Below are positions 17,028 through 25,998 of a DNA stretch of 45,914 nt, piece after piece. Below the pieces are notes generated by a model. The model had not been told where the DNA came from. It did no database searches and was given only the letters and a program-made list of their open reading frames with translations. The stretch covers positions 1,263,886-1,309,799 of the forward strand of contig CP070840.1 of NCBI GenBank assembly GCA_020342025.1, written 5' to 3'. The position numbers and the translations under genes are program-made. How positions within the stretch are numbered: position 1 is the stretch's first letter; each line of letters begins with the position of its first letter. The DNA is from Deltaproteobacteria bacterium (lineage in GTDB: Bacteria > Desulfobacterota > DSM-4660 > Desulfatiglandales > HGW-15).

Positions 17028-17900
17028 TCAAATCCGCTCCTCCAGTTCCTTCTGCTTCCCCAAAAGCCCAGAAGGTCGGATGGCCAGGATGGTTAGAATG
17101 GCCACCAGGGTGACAATCATCATCCAATGTGGACCCCAGTACATGGCCGTAAAGGTCTGGGCCATCCCAAGGATGAAGCTGGCGAGGATTATCCCAATTG
17201 AACTGCCCAGGCCCCCCACAATGCAAACAGCGAGTGCTTCGAGGAGTACATCATAACCCGCGTCTACGGATATGGTCCTCAGAGGGAGAATAACCACGGC
17301 GGCCAGGGCGCAGAGGCCTCCACCAAAGCCCATGGCGAGGGCGGAGATGCGATCCGAGTCGATCCCGAAGGCAAGGGCTGTTCTCTCGTCCTGAGCGATG
17401 CCCCTGAAGGCAAGCCCGATTCGGGTATGACGCGTGAAAATCCAGAGGCCGCCGGTCAGTGCCAAGCCGAGGACCACAATAAAGGCCCTCTGGAAATCCA
17501 AATAGACGCCCCCAATCAGGAGACTGGCATCTGCAAACACGGGGAGAGAATACTTTACGTCGATAAAGCCCAGGAACCTGAATGTCTCGACGATGGCCAG
17601 CCCAATGCCGAACGTGGCGATGACCTCGGAGATGACCATCCCCCGAAGCCGGATGAGTATAAAACGGTAAAGGAGACCCCCCACAAAAGCAGTTATGCAT
17701 ATCATGGCAGGTATGGCAAGGAAGAGGGGGATGCCCAGGGAATTGAGCAGGACCCAGGTGCCGAATCCCGATAGAATGTAGAGTGCGCCGTAGGCAAAAT
17801 TGGCAATGCCGCTGATCCCAAAGGTCAGGTTAAAGCCCAGGGCCACCAGGGCGAGGATCACTGAGTTGACTAACCCATAGACCAGCGTACCTAAAAACAT
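17028..17900 (-). CDS. livH: Branched-chain-amino-acid-type ABC transporter permease LivH, cassette 2
   Basis: A 290-residue inner-membrane permease with about eight hydrophobic segments and the standard LivH opening (YGLVNSVILALVALGFNLTF), then GISGIANFAYGALYILSG. The cytoplasmic coupling loop is FRGIAQDERTALAFGI. It follows the binding-protein gene after a 67-base gap that contains a hairpin. The C-terminus ends in KELEERI, as in the paralogues. Confidence 0.92.
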   Translation of the reverse strand: MFLGTLVYGLVNSVILALVALGFNLTFGISGIANFAYGALYILSGFGTWVLLNSLGIPLFLAIPAMICITAFVGGLLYRFILIRLRGMVISEVIATFGIGLAIVETFRFLGFIDVKYSLPVFADASLLIGGVYLDFQRAFIVVLGLALTGGLWIFTRHTRIGLAFRGIAQDERTALAFGIDSDRISALAMGFGGGLCALAAVVILPLRTISVDAGYDVLLEALAVCIVGGLGSSIGIILASFILGMAQTFTAMYWGPHWMMIVTLVAILTILAIRPSGLLGKQKELEERI

Positions 17901-17934
17901 GTTGGGTGAATTCCCCCCATGGAATGGAGATGTG

Positions 17935-17957
17935 GGGACCTCCCTGGAGGAGGTCCC
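17935..17957 (-). other. Intercistronic hairpin between binding-protein gene and livH, cassette 2
   Basis: A perfect 9-bp stem (GGGACCTCC with GGAGGTCCC) with a five-base loop lies between the two genes. Unlike the cassette 1 hairpin it has no T-run, so mRNA processing or 3'-end protection is more likely than termination. Confidence 0.65.
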
Positions 17958-17967
17958 AAGGGTTTTG

Positions 17968-19251
17968 CTACTTAGCTGACTTTAACCAGGAAGGAAGCTG
18001 GATCTTGTCTTCAGCAATGCTTTCAGGATAGACGACCACCCGTTTTCCCCCTTCCCGCCACTGGATTACACAACCCATTGCGGTCTCTTTTGGGTCGTTG
18101 CCGAAGATGGTCTGGTGACCCTCGTCAAATCTGATTCTGCCCATGGCCCCCGTCCGGTCTGTTTTCATTAGGGCCGCCGAGAGGGTATCAGGATCCGTGG
18201 TGCCGGCTCTCTCGATGGCCTCTGCCAGGACATAGACCGCCTCATAACCTCCCACAGGAGCATGCTGTTCCTGCACCTCTTTGCCCCATCTCTTCTTGTA
18301 GGCCTCATAATATCGAACCGACGCGGGAACCTTTGGCACGGGGACGTTCCCGATTTCCATGACGGCATTGACTGCCCCTGCAATTTTTCGATCATAGGTA
18401 TCCCATGAGTCCGCGCCGGCCATGGGGGCGATCATGCCAGCCATCAGGGCAGGGACCTTCATGCTTCGCCACTGTTTCACCAGCACACCGGCCTGGGGCA
18501 GGTCAAAAACCGGGAAGATGATCTGGGCACCGGCTGCCCGGGCCTTCATCAGGCCGGGCGAGTAATCCGTTGCGCCGGCGGGGTAAGCCTCATTTCCAAG
18601 GACTTCCCACTTTGCCTTGCCCAGGAGCATGGTGAGGATCTCGGCACTCTTTCGGGCCCACATGACGTCCTGATACATGGCATAGACCCGGTTATAGCCG
18701 AATTCCCTTTCCAGGTACTTCATGATCCCCATCTGGTAGCCGATAAAGGTCTTGGCAGTCTGCCCGACCCGAAAGATGTATTTATATTTGTCCGGTTCCT
18801 TTTTGATCTTTTCCTCTGATGCGGGGGACATGGCAATCGTTCCGATCATGGGTACCTTGTACTTGGCGATGATATCCATCCCCGCCAGGAGCGCCTCGGA
18901 GCGGTAAGGTCCCACAACAATGGCGTGAACCTTCTTATCCAGGATGATCTTCTCCAGGCCCAGCAGGGCTTCGGGCACAGGGACCCCGGGCGCCGCGTCC
19001 CGGATATCGGCGGATTCCACCTTGAACTTCCGCTTTGTATCCCCCACCTTGACGCCACCCTTGGCATTGATCTCCTCAACGGCCATAACCACGCTATTGA
19101 GGGCCTCCTTTCCCGGCGGGTAACCCAGAGAAGTGGGGACCCCAATGATGATGGGGCCGCTGTCGCCAGCCCCGAAAGAGACCGGTGGCACCATAAGCCC
19201 AATAGTCAGGATGCATAATATCATCGGAAAAATGGAACTCATCTTTTTCAT
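17968..19251 (-). CDS. Periplasmic binding protein of Liv-type ABC transporter, cassette 2
   Basis: A 427-residue LivK-family receptor with a signal peptide (MKKMSS, then a hydrophobic stretch, with likely cleavage near residue 28 after VSFG). The mature protein begins with GPIIIGVPTSLG and contains EINAKGGVKVG. It shares whole segments with the cassette 1 receptor, for example VWRRKSAE-like, YPAGATDYS and ETAMGCVIQWR near the C-terminus. A strong GAGGAGG ribosome site precedes the ATG. It is the first gene after the minus-strand promoter and 14-base operator at 19377-19418, so cassette 2 appears to belong to the AACGAACATTCGTT regulon. Confidence 0.93.
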   Translation of the reverse strand: MKKMSSIFPMILCILTIGLMVPPVSFGAGDSGPIIIGVPTSLGYPPGKEALNSVVMAVEEINAKGGVKVGDTKRKFKVESADIRDAAPGVPVPEALLGLEKIILDKKVHAIVVGPYRSEALLAGMDIIAKYKVPMIGTIAMSPASEEKIKKEPDKYKYIFRVGQTAKTFIGYQMGIMKYLEREFGYNRVYAMYQDVMWARKSAEILTMLLGKAKWEVLGNEAYPAGATDYSPGLMKARAAGAQIIFPVFDLPQAGVLVKQWRSMKVPALMAGMIAPMAGADSWDTYDRKIAGAVNAVMEIGNVPVPKVPASVRYYEAYKKRWGKEVQEQHAPVGGYEAVYVLAEAIERAGTTDPDTLSAALMKTDRTGAMGRIRFDEGHQTIFGNDPKETAMGCVIQWREGGKRVVVYPESIAEDKIQLPSWLKSAK

Positions 19252-19376
19252 ATTAGTCCTCCTCTGTGCTAAAGGGTTTACAGGAAAGATCCCTCCCTAA
19301 AAAGTGTTTTCGGAGAAGCAGGAGCTATAATTACCAGGTTTGCTGGTTTGATGATGACAAGAAACAGGGGCTAGAA

Positions 19377-19418
19377 AACGAATGTTCGTTCAATATTGAA
19401 AAACAACGATTGTGTCAA
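19377..19418 (-). promoter_or_regulatory. Promoter and operator of cassette 2 (regulon site 1)
   Basis: On the minus strand TTGACA (19418-19413), a 17-base spacer and TATTGA (19395-19390) form a promoter. The 14-mer AACGAACATTCGTT (19390-19377) starts at the last base of the -10 box. A protein bound there would block initiation. The arms AACGAA/TTCGTT around CA form a near-perfect palindrome of the kind bound by TetR-family dimers. Confidence 0.75.
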
Positions 19419-19486
19419 GGGAAAAAGGTGTGGCAAAGCGATTGATCACAGCCTGGAGGAGCAGCCACCCGTCTTGGATTTTTTCC

Positions 19487-19528
19487 TTGACAGGGCTTTA
19501 ACGCGGTGATGTAAAACGAACATTCGTT
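19487..19528 (+). promoter_or_regulatory. Promoter and operator of the hydratase/ligase/Liv-4 operon (regulon site 2)
   Basis: TTGACA (19487-19492), a 17-base spacer and TGTAAA (19510-19515) are followed by AACGAACATTCGTT (19515-19528). It is divergent from site 1, and the two operators are 124 bases apart in the 300-base control region. The rest of that region holds no gene. The enoyl-CoA hydratase ATG is 23 bases beyond the operator, so the leader is short. Confidence 0.75.
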
Positions 19529-19551
19529 TGCAGTAAGAAAGGAATTTCATC

Positions 19552-20328
19552 ATGGCGAAGAAATACAAGACCCTGTTATTAAAAAAGGATGGGGATATTC
19601 TGTTGGTCACCCTGAACAGGCCGGAGCAGATGAATTCTTTGAGTGTGGAGATGGTGAGAAATCTAAGAGAGGCGTTCCAAAACATCCAATGGGATGAATC
19701 CGTCAAAGTGGTTATTCTTTCGGGAAGTGGAAAAAAGAGTTTTTGTGCGGGGCTGGATCTCAAGGAACGCTCCCGCATGAGTGAAGAGGAGATTCTCATT
19801 TCACGAGAGAGAGATATCATTCCCTTGTTTCATGACCTGGGGGCGTTTCCAAAACCCATCATTGCCGCGATAAATGGGGTGGCCCTTGGAGGGGGGGCTG
19901 AACTGGCCCTGGTTTGCGACATGCGCATTGCAGCGCCTCACGCCCGTTTTGGTCAAACGGAGATCAGATGGGGAATGATCCCATCCGCAGGGGGTTGCCA
20001 ACGCCTGAGGCTTATAACGGGAATGGCGGCCGCAAAGGAATTGATCTTGACGGGGAAGGCGATTGAGGCTGAGCAGGCACTTGGTCTTGGGATATATAAT
20101 AAAGTGGTGCCTCCGGAGGACCTCATGACAGAGGCCCTGAAAATGGGAAATGAGATGGCTCAGCATTCATCCGTTGCCCTCAAGCAGGCCAAAAGGGTCT
20201 TGGATTTTGGGGCAGACCTAATACCTTCCTTGGCCTTTGACCTGGAGGCCTCAAAAGAGTGTTTCTATAGAGGCCAGGCCATGGATGGGCACAAGTCATT
20301 TAAGCCTGGGGCAGAAGAGGAGCGCTGA
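19552..20328 (+). CDS. Enoyl-CoA hydratase/isomerase (crotonase family)
   Basis: A 258-residue crotonase-fold enzyme. The oxyanion-hole segments are CAGLDL (65-70) and ALGGGAEL (111-118). The two glutamates used by true hydratases are both present, E117 in GGGAE and E137 in GQTEI, exactly 20 residues apart as in the mitochondrial enzyme. Water addition to a 2,3-enoyl-CoA is therefore likely. It is the first gene after regulon site 2 and has an AAAGGA ribosome site. The acyl group it acts on is not known; ring-derived enoyl-CoAs are possible. Confidence 0.92.
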   Translation: MAKKYKTLLLKKDGDILLVTLNRPEQMNSLSVEMVRNLREAFQNIQWDESVKVVILSGSGKKSFCAGLDLKERSRMSEEEILISRERDIIPLFHDLGAFPKPIIAAINGVALGGGAELALVCDMRIAAPHARFGQTEIRWGMIPSAGGCQRLRLITGMAAAKELILTGKAIEAEQALGLGIYNKVVPPEDLMTEALKMGNEMAQHSSVALKQAKRVLDFGADLIPSLAFDLEASKECFYRGQAMDGHKSFKPGAEEER

Positions 20329-20616
20329 GGTGAGTCTTTAAGACTCCCAGTTTTGTCAGCCCCGCAGAGCCGATCCCGCTTTGGAAACGCTTTTCAATAA
20401 GCGTTCAGATCGTCTAAAGAGATTACCCGTTCATCCCAATTACCTTGAAAATACCCGCCAACTCTGATAATGAAATCTCGGATGAGATTTAACCCCTTGC
20501 ACTTACAGATATCCCCATTTCCTTGAGATAACCTCAATTGTACGCTTCATTTGACCATGCATTCCTTAAAAACGATTCGTCGGGTATCGGATTGAGCCCC
20601 ATTTTTCAAAGTGTTC

Positions 20617-22506
20617 ATGAAATCGATTCGAAGATATGAAGAGCTGAGAAATAAGACCATACCCGGTCTTCTCTTGGAAAGGGCCAAATCCTCTCCAGAC
20701 CAGGTTGCCTATCGGGCGAAGAAGCTCGGGGTTTACAGAGAAGTGTCGTGGCGGGAGTTTAGTGAGAAGGTGGCCAGCTGCGCCATGGGATTTAAGCACT
20801 TGGGACTGAAGCAGGGCGAAAGACTGGCCCTGATGGGAGACCCATGTGAAGAGTACATGATCAGCGAGTTGGCGGCACAAGCCCTGGGCGCTTTGACCTA
20901 CGGGATTTATCCCACCTCATCCCAAAAAGAAGTGCGCTACCTCATGGAAGATGGAGGGGCCTCCATTTTTGTGGCAGAAAATCAAGAATATGTGGATCGC
21001 ATTTTGCCCCTGTATGAGGAATTGCCCCAATTAAAACATGTTATTGTGATCGATACCAAAGGGACCTTCATGTATGAGCATCCCTCCTTGGTTGAGTATG
21101 AGAGACTTTTAGAAGAGGGAAAGGATCAACTCAGCTCGGATCCGGGGACCTTTGAGAAAGCGGTTCGCCAAATTAGACCTTCGGACGGGGCGTTCATCGT
21201 CTACACCTCTGGAACCACGGGCGACCCCAAAGGTGCCCTTAACAGCCATGGCAGACATCTTGCGGCTGTCTACACCTTTATTGACCGTTATCCTATCCTG
21301 GCAGAGGGGTCCCACCGGACCGTGGTCTACCTTCCCCTATGCCATGTTCTAGGAAAGGATGTGGCCGTTACATTGCCCATGCTCACGGGGATTGTGCCAC
21401 ACTTTGGAGAGGAGATCGAGGACCTGGGACAGACGATCTTTGAGACGGCCCCCACTGTCCTGTTCACTGTGCCTAGGTATCTCCAGAAATTTGTGTCCAA
21501 TATTATCGTTGGCATAGACAACTCCAGCCCCCTGAAGAAATATCTCTACCGCATTTCCCTGAGGATAGGCCGTCAGTACATGAAGGGGGTGTGGGAGCGT
21601 AGGGAGAGCCCTTTACTGAAAATCCTCTATTTCCTTGCTTGCCACCTGGCATTTAGACCCATCCTAAACAAGATTGGATTCGACCAGCTGAAACTCGCCC
21701 TTTCAGGGGGGGCTCCGCTTCCGTCCGAAGTCATGGCCTTATGGCAGATCTATGGGGTCGCCCTTTCAGAGATATATGGGCAGACAGAGACGGGCGGTGC
21801 CATTATCACAGGGCAAGGGGAGGCCTTTCCACGTCCCGGAAATATCGGCGTGCCGCCGAGCGGCTGGGAAGTAAGGCTTGGCGAGAATGGGGAAATTCTC
21901 GTGAAAGGTGAAGATATATTTGAGGGTTATTGGAACAAGCCTGAGCTCACGAGAGAGGTTATTGATGAGGCGGGATGGCTTCACACAGGCGATGTGGGGG
22001 AGTGGACGCCTGAGGGGAATCTGAAAATTGTAGATCGCGTGCGGGATTTCATTGTAACGTCTGGGGGAAAGACCCTGAGTCCCACGTACATCGAAAATGC
22101 CCTGAGATCCAGTCCCTACATCAGCGAAGCTGTGGTTTTCGGGAATAATCGTAAATATATATCCGCCCTGATCGAGATCGATTTTGAAACAGTCTCTGCC
22201 TGGGCACGGCTGAATAATATTACATACACGGGTTTTACGAGCTTGGCAGATCATCCTGAGACCTCTCAGCTCATCGGTGCTGAAATAGAAAAGACCAATC
22301 AGGATCTGTCCCGCGTCGAACAGGTAAAAAGGTTTCGAATCATTCCCAAGGAACTGGATCCTGAAGAAGAGGGCGAACCCATCACGCCCACCCGAAAGGT
22401 GAAACGTGAACTCATGTATGAGAAATTCGGGACATTGGTGGAAGCGATGTACGGTGATAAGGAGGAGAGATTGGTGGAAGCAGAAATAGGGGATGTATTA
22501 ACGTAA
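20617..22506 (+). CDS. Long-chain-type acyl-CoA synthetase (AMP-forming)
   Basis: A ligase of about 629 residues of the FACL/long-chain subfamily, distinct from the three cassette ligases. It has IVYTSGTTGDPKGA near residue 190, YGQTETGG, WLHTGDVGEWTPEGNLKIVD, and the C-terminal TPTRKVKREL segment. No membrane anchor is seen. ATG 20617 is preferred, and GTG 20611 is two codons upstream; neither has a good ribosome site. The 282-base gap after the hydratase holds a small palindrome (GAGTCTT-T-AAGACTC, 20332-20346) and nothing else recognisable. The neighbouring Liv-4 genes suggest that it activates what that importer brings in. Confidence 0.9.
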   Translation: MKSIRRYEELRNKTIPGLLLERAKSSPDQVAYRAKKLGVYREVSWREFSEKVASCAMGFKHLGLKQGERLALMGDPCEEYMISELAAQALGALTYGIYPTSSQKEVRYLMEDGGASIFVAENQEYVDRILPLYEELPQLKHVIVIDTKGTFMYEHPSLVEYERLLEEGKDQLSSDPGTFEKAVRQIRPSDGAFIVYTSGTTGDPKGALNSHGRHLAAVYTFIDRYPILAEGSHRTVVYLPLCHVLGKDVAVTLPMLTGIVPHFGEEIEDLGQTIFETAPTVLFTVPRYLQKFVSNIIVGIDNSSPLKKYLYRISLRIGRQYMKGVWERRESPLLKILYFLACHLAFRPILNKIGFDQLKLALSGGAPLPSEVMALWQIYGVALSEIYGQTETGGAIITGQGEAFPRPGNIGVPPSGWEVRLGENGEILVKGEDIFEGYWNKPELTREVIDEAGWLHTGDVGEWTPEGNLKIVDRVRDFIVTSGGKTLSPTYIENALRSSPYISEAVVFGNNRKYISALIEIDFETVSAWARLNNITYTGFTSLADHPETSQLIGAEIEKTNQDLSRVEQVKRFRIIPKELDPEEEGEPITPTRKVKRELMYEKFGTLVEAMYGDKEERLVEAEIGDVLT

Positions 22507-22555
22507 TTTAGTTAACTTAAAAAACGGGAACAAAGAAAGGGAAAGGAGGTATGGC

Positions 22556-23734
22556 ATGTTAAGAAGAGGATTTGTTGTAATGGCGATCAGTTTCACGGTT
22601 TTGGCCTTTTTCTTCGGGCCTGTTTTTGCCGAGGATGCTTACCTGATTGGCAACACCATGGCCATAACCGGGCCCGGCTCAGGGACCTATGGACCCATGA
22701 AAGATGCCTTGGACATCTATTTTAAAGAAGTGAATGCCAGTGGGGGGATAAACGGGCATCCGGTAAAAATCATTTTTGAGGACAACGTGGCCCAACCCTC
22801 CAAGGCCGCGGCACAGGCAAAGAAATTGATTACGCAGGACAGAGTTGTTCTGCTTATGAACTCCAGTTTGTCCAGCACGTACGCGCCCGTGATCCAAGAG
22901 GCCAAGCGTAGCAATGTGCCCCTCCTGTTTGCTGGTGGGGTATGTCCCGAGGATGTCTATCCTCCGAACGCGGATCCGAATCTATTCTGCTCCACCGCCT
23001 ATGCCGCGCAATATGACAGCCGCATGGCGCTCTCCTTTATAAAGGAAGAGGCCAAGGGGGCGCCTGTTAAATTGGGGCTGGTGGCGATGAATATTCCTGT
23101 CTCTCGCGGGGAGATCGACTACGCAGAAAAGCTTTCCAAAACCATGGGCATCGAACCTGTGGACAAAGAGGTGATCCCCCCACCCACACCGGATTACACG
23201 CCCTTTGCCACCAAGATCAAGAATGCGGGGGCCAATTGGGCCTACTCCTGGGCCCCATGGGTCACACAGGTGAGGACCTTTGAGGCGCTTCGCAAGCTGG
23301 GCTGGGAGGGGAAGTATCTCGCATATGGACATATCATGTCCGAAGATGAGCTGGTGCGGATCAAGGATGACGGTTTTTACGTCTTCGGAACAAATGCCTT
23401 TTTTAGCGACGATACGGCGATCCATAGAAAAATTAGGGAAGCCAGCCAAAAGGAAAAGACCATCTTCCCTTACACCAAGCTGACTGAAGGCTGGATTGCC
23501 GCCATGGTCCTTGAGGATATTATAAGGGGGACTCCGTGGCCACCCACCACCGATAAAGTTCGTGCAGCCATGAATGAACTCAACCTGAATACGAAAGGGC
23601 TCAAGGGCGGCTCCCTCGCTTGGACCGTGGGCAACCATTATCGAACTGTGACCCACTACAGGGTCTACAAGTGGGATTCCAAGAAGAATGGGATCGTGAT
23701 CGTGAAGGACTGGACCCCGTTTAACGTGCAGTAG
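22556..23734 (+). CDS. Periplasmic binding protein of Liv-type ABC transporter 4
   Basis: A 392-residue receptor of the type I periplasmic binding fold with a signal peptide cleaved after VFA (about residue 25). The GPGSGTYGPMKDALDIY and NASGGINGHPVKIIFED segments are typical of the family. It is only distantly related to the receptors of cassettes 1-3, which are about 35 residues longer and share different motifs. An AAAGGAGG site precedes the ATG. An intrinsic terminator follows the gene, then the permease genes. The ligand is unknown; the adjacent long-chain-type ligase suggests a carboxylate. Confidence 0.9.
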   Translation: MLRRGFVVMAISFTVLAFFFGPVFAEDAYLIGNTMAITGPGSGTYGPMKDALDIYFKEVNASGGINGHPVKIIFEDNVAQPSKAAAQAKKLITQDRVVLLMNSSLSSTYAPVIQEAKRSNVPLLFAGGVCPEDVYPPNADPNLFCSTAYAAQYDSRMALSFIKEEAKGAPVKLGLVAMNIPVSRGEIDYAEKLSKTMGIEPVDKEVIPPPTPDYTPFATKIKNAGANWAYSWAPWVTQVRTFEALRKLGWEGKYLAYGHIMSEDELVRIKDDGFYVFGTNAFFSDDTAIHRKIREASQKEKTIFPYTKLTEGWIAAMVLEDIIRGTPWPPTTDKVRAAMNELNLNTKGLKGGSLAWTVGNHYRTVTHYRVYKWDSKKNGIVIVKDWTPFNVQ

Positions 23735-23774
23735 GGGTGGGCATGTGGAACCGTATTTCAGTTAGGGTCGGATA

Positions 23775-23824
23775 GGGCTGCCCTTTCCACGTTTCATTAA
23801 TGGACCAAATGGGGCAGCCCTTTT
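23775..23824 (+). terminator. Intrinsic terminator after binding-protein gene 4
   Basis: GGGCTGCCC (23775-23783) pairs perfectly with GGGCAGCCC (23812-23820) and is followed by TTTT. The loop is long (28 bases). It lies between the binding-protein and permease genes, as do the hairpins in the other three systems, so partial read-through is expected. Confidence 0.7.
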
Positions 23825-23894
23825 AATGAAGACTTTGGTGGTAGAGAATTTCTTTTTCCTCTTCTGGCAGGCTGTGACGTAATCCGATAAAACT

Positions 23895-24013
23895 GTCATT
23901 CCGGGCGAGCCCAAAGATTGTGGGCGAGACCCGGAATCCAGGAAAGTGTCGGAAAATCAAATCATTCTGGATCCCGGCGCACATCCCGCTCCGCGGGATT
24001 TGGCCGGGGTGAC
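23895..24013. repeat. Palindromic repeat R2 (GTCATTCCGGG type)
   Basis: The left end reads GTCATTCCGGGCGAG and the right end GGCCGGGGTGAC in inverted orientation. Inner arms are CCGGAATCCAG and CTGGATCCCGG. It differs from the R1 family in sequence but has the same build. With the terminator it accounts for most of the 324-base gap before livH 4, ending 45 bases before the livH start. Confidence 0.7.
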
Positions 24014-24058
24014 GAAATACGACACAGCCTCTGGCGGGAGGGGGAGGAATCAAAAGCG

Positions 24059-24931
24059 ATGCAAATTTATGTAAACATTGTCACCCTGGCCTCGCTGTAC
24101 TGCCTGATCTGTTGCGGGTATGTGCTCATTTACAGGGCGAGCCGGGTCCTAAATCTGGCCCATGGCGAAATGATGACCATAGGGGGCTATTTCCTTTTCA
24201 CCGTGAGCATAGGTATTATCGCGGACCCTATACCCTCATTTCTGCTCTCATTTTTTTTAAGCCTTCTCCTGGGATTCGTCGTCTACTTTTTCCTGATGAG
24301 ATTCATGACCGGAGAATCGGTATTCGCAGCCGTCCTTGTCACCGTTGCCCTTGGCATACTCATGCGGGGATTGATCACTCTCGTATGGACTTCACAGCTA
24401 TGGCATCCCCTTCAACATCTGGATATGGAAAATGCCTCACACCAAATCGCGGAAGGTGCCGTGATCTCCACGTTTGGGGTTGTGACGCTTCTCAGCACGG
24501 TTTGCCTCTATTTGGGCCTCTTTCTCTGTTTCAAATTTACGCGCTGGGGACTCCGGATGCGTGCTGTGGGAGAAAAGCCTCTCTTGGCGGCCCAAAGGGG
24601 ATTTGGGCTCCACAAGTTTTATGCGCTGTCATGGGGGATAGCTGTATTCAGCGGGGGTCTGGCGGGGATGATCCAGGCCTGTGATTCTGGTTTAGATCCC
24701 AGTATGTTTGTGATTGGTCTGAAGGCGTTTCCTGTGGTCCTGGTCGGTGGTCTGGATAGCCTGGTCGGTGTCATTCCAGGGGCATTTGTGGTTGCGGCAG
24801 CAGAAGTCCTTGCCATCAACTATATCAGTCCTCAGGCGAGCGAAGTGGCCCCTTTTGCCGTCCTGCTTGCCATGTTGCTCATCAGGCCTTGGGGACTTTT
24901 TGGAACCAAGGAGGAATTGGAGAGGGTCTAG
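24059..24931 (+). CDS. livH: Branched-chain-amino-acid-type ABC transporter permease LivH, system 4
   Basis: A 290-residue inner-membrane permease with about eight hydrophobic segments. ATG 24059 is chosen (MQIYVNIVTLASLYCLICCG) because a GGGGAGGA site lies upstream and the longer open frame runs through the R2 repeat. The ASRVLNLAHGEMMTIGGY segment is the LivH hallmark. The coupling loop MRAVGEKPLLAAQRGFG differs from the paralogous cassettes, where it reads FRGIAQ or LRAIAQ. The C-terminus ends in KEELERV. livM follows after one base. Confidence 0.9.
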   Translation: MQIYVNIVTLASLYCLICCGYVLIYRASRVLNLAHGEMMTIGGYFLFTVSIGIIADPIPSFLLSFFLSLLLGFVVYFFLMRFMTGESVFAAVLVTVALGILMRGLITLVWTSQLWHPLQHLDMENASHQIAEGAVISTFGVVTLLSTVCLYLGLFLCFKFTRWGLRMRAVGEKPLLAAQRGFGLHKFYALSWGIAVFSGGLAGMIQACDSGLDPSMFVIGLKAFPVVLVGGLDSLVGVIPGAFVVAAAEVLAINYISPQASEVAPFAVLLAMLLIRPWGLFGTKEELERV

Positions 24932-24932
24932 G

Positions 24933-25994
24933 ATGGCCTTTGCAAGCGGATATTTCAAGACATCATACGCCAAAGACCTGTCTCTTGTGGAAACTCGGAG
25001 CCGCTGGATCTGTCTGCTCCTGCTTATGTTGGGCTTGGCTCTCTTTCCCTTTTTTGCTTCGCCATTTTTCTTGGATCAAGCCACGCAAGTCTTCCTGGCG
25101 CTCATTGGCGCCGTAGCGCTGATGTTGCTGACAGGATACGCCGGGCAGATCTCCCTGGGCCATGCAGGTCTCATTGCTGCTGGGGCATTCACGACGGCCA
25201 TACTCTTCAAAGAGCTAAAAGCCCCCCTCTTTGTCACCCTTCCATGTTCCGGGCTCGTTGGAGCCATCCTGGGAATGATCTTTGGTCTTCCGTCTTTGAG
25301 GTTGAAGGGGCTCTATTTGGCCTTGAGCACATTGGCCCTTCATTTTATCGTGGTTTATCTGGGGGCAGAGTATGAGAGCACCAGGGGTTATGCTACGGGT
25401 GTCGTCATTGATCCGCCATCACTCGGGCCATTGGCGATAGAGGATCCGCGTCTGTGGTATTTTCTCTTGCTTATCATTGATATCCTGCTGCTCATTTTCG
25501 CCATAAACCTGGTCCGCTCCCGAACGGGGAGGGCCTGGATGGCCATTCGTGATCGGGATGTGGCGGCTGAAGCCCTGGGTATAAAGGTATCGGCTTATAA
25601 GCTTTCGGCGTTCGTTCTTAGCTCTGTGCTCACGTCCATTGCTGGATGCCTTTTCGCTTACTTCCGCGGATTTGTGTCTGTGGAAGCATTCTCCCTCCTC
25701 ATGACCATCGAATATATCGCCATGATCATCATAGGCGGTCTGGGTTCGATTCTGGGGGCTGTCTTCGGCACCATATTTGTGGTCCTGCTTCCCTATGTTA
25801 TCGACATCCTGGTGGATGCCTTTCACGTGCCTGCTCGGCTCACCACCTACATGTTTGCCATAAAATATGCCAGCTTTGGATTGGTCATGATCATCTTTTT
25901 GGTTCTGGAGCCCGCCGGTCTTGTGGGCATCTGGCGGCGGGTCAGAGATTATTTTATACTTTGGCCTTTTAGGTACAAACCCTTAGGGGGATAG
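24933..25994 (+). CDS. livM: Branched-chain-amino-acid-type ABC transporter permease LivM, system 4
   Basis: A 353-residue inner-membrane permease with about nine or ten hydrophobic segments and landmarks TGYAGQISLGHAGLIAAGA and IIGGLGSILGAVFG. The coupling loop reads AIRDRDVAAEALGI. It lacks the RKERLDRG leader of the other three LivM proteins. The start at 24933 follows the livH stop by one base and uses the GGAGAGG at the end of livH as its ribosome site. The open frame continues upstream, but only in overlap with livH. Confidence 0.9.
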   Translation: MAFASGYFKTSYAKDLSLVETRSRWICLLLLMLGLALFPFFASPFFLDQATQVFLALIGAVALMLLTGYAGQISLGHAGLIAAGAFTTAILFKELKAPLFVTLPCSGLVGAILGMIFGLPSLRLKGLYLALSTLALHFIVVYLGAEYESTRGYATGVVIDPPSLGPLAIEDPRLWYFLLLIIDILLLIFAINLVRSRTGRAWMAIRDRDVAAEALGIKVSAYKLSAFVLSSVLTSIAGCLFAYFRGFVSVEAFSLLMTIEYIAMIIIGGLGSILGAVFGTIFVVLLPYVIDILVDAFHVPARLTTYMFAIKYASFGLVMIIFLVLEPAGLVGIWRRVRDYFILWPFRYKPLGG

Positions 25995-25998
25995 GTGA

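Noticed and set aside
17020..17226. Longer LivM 2 N-terminus
   Set aside because: The extension overlaps livH, has no membrane or family character, and the GTG at 17019 restores the leader shared with the paralogues.
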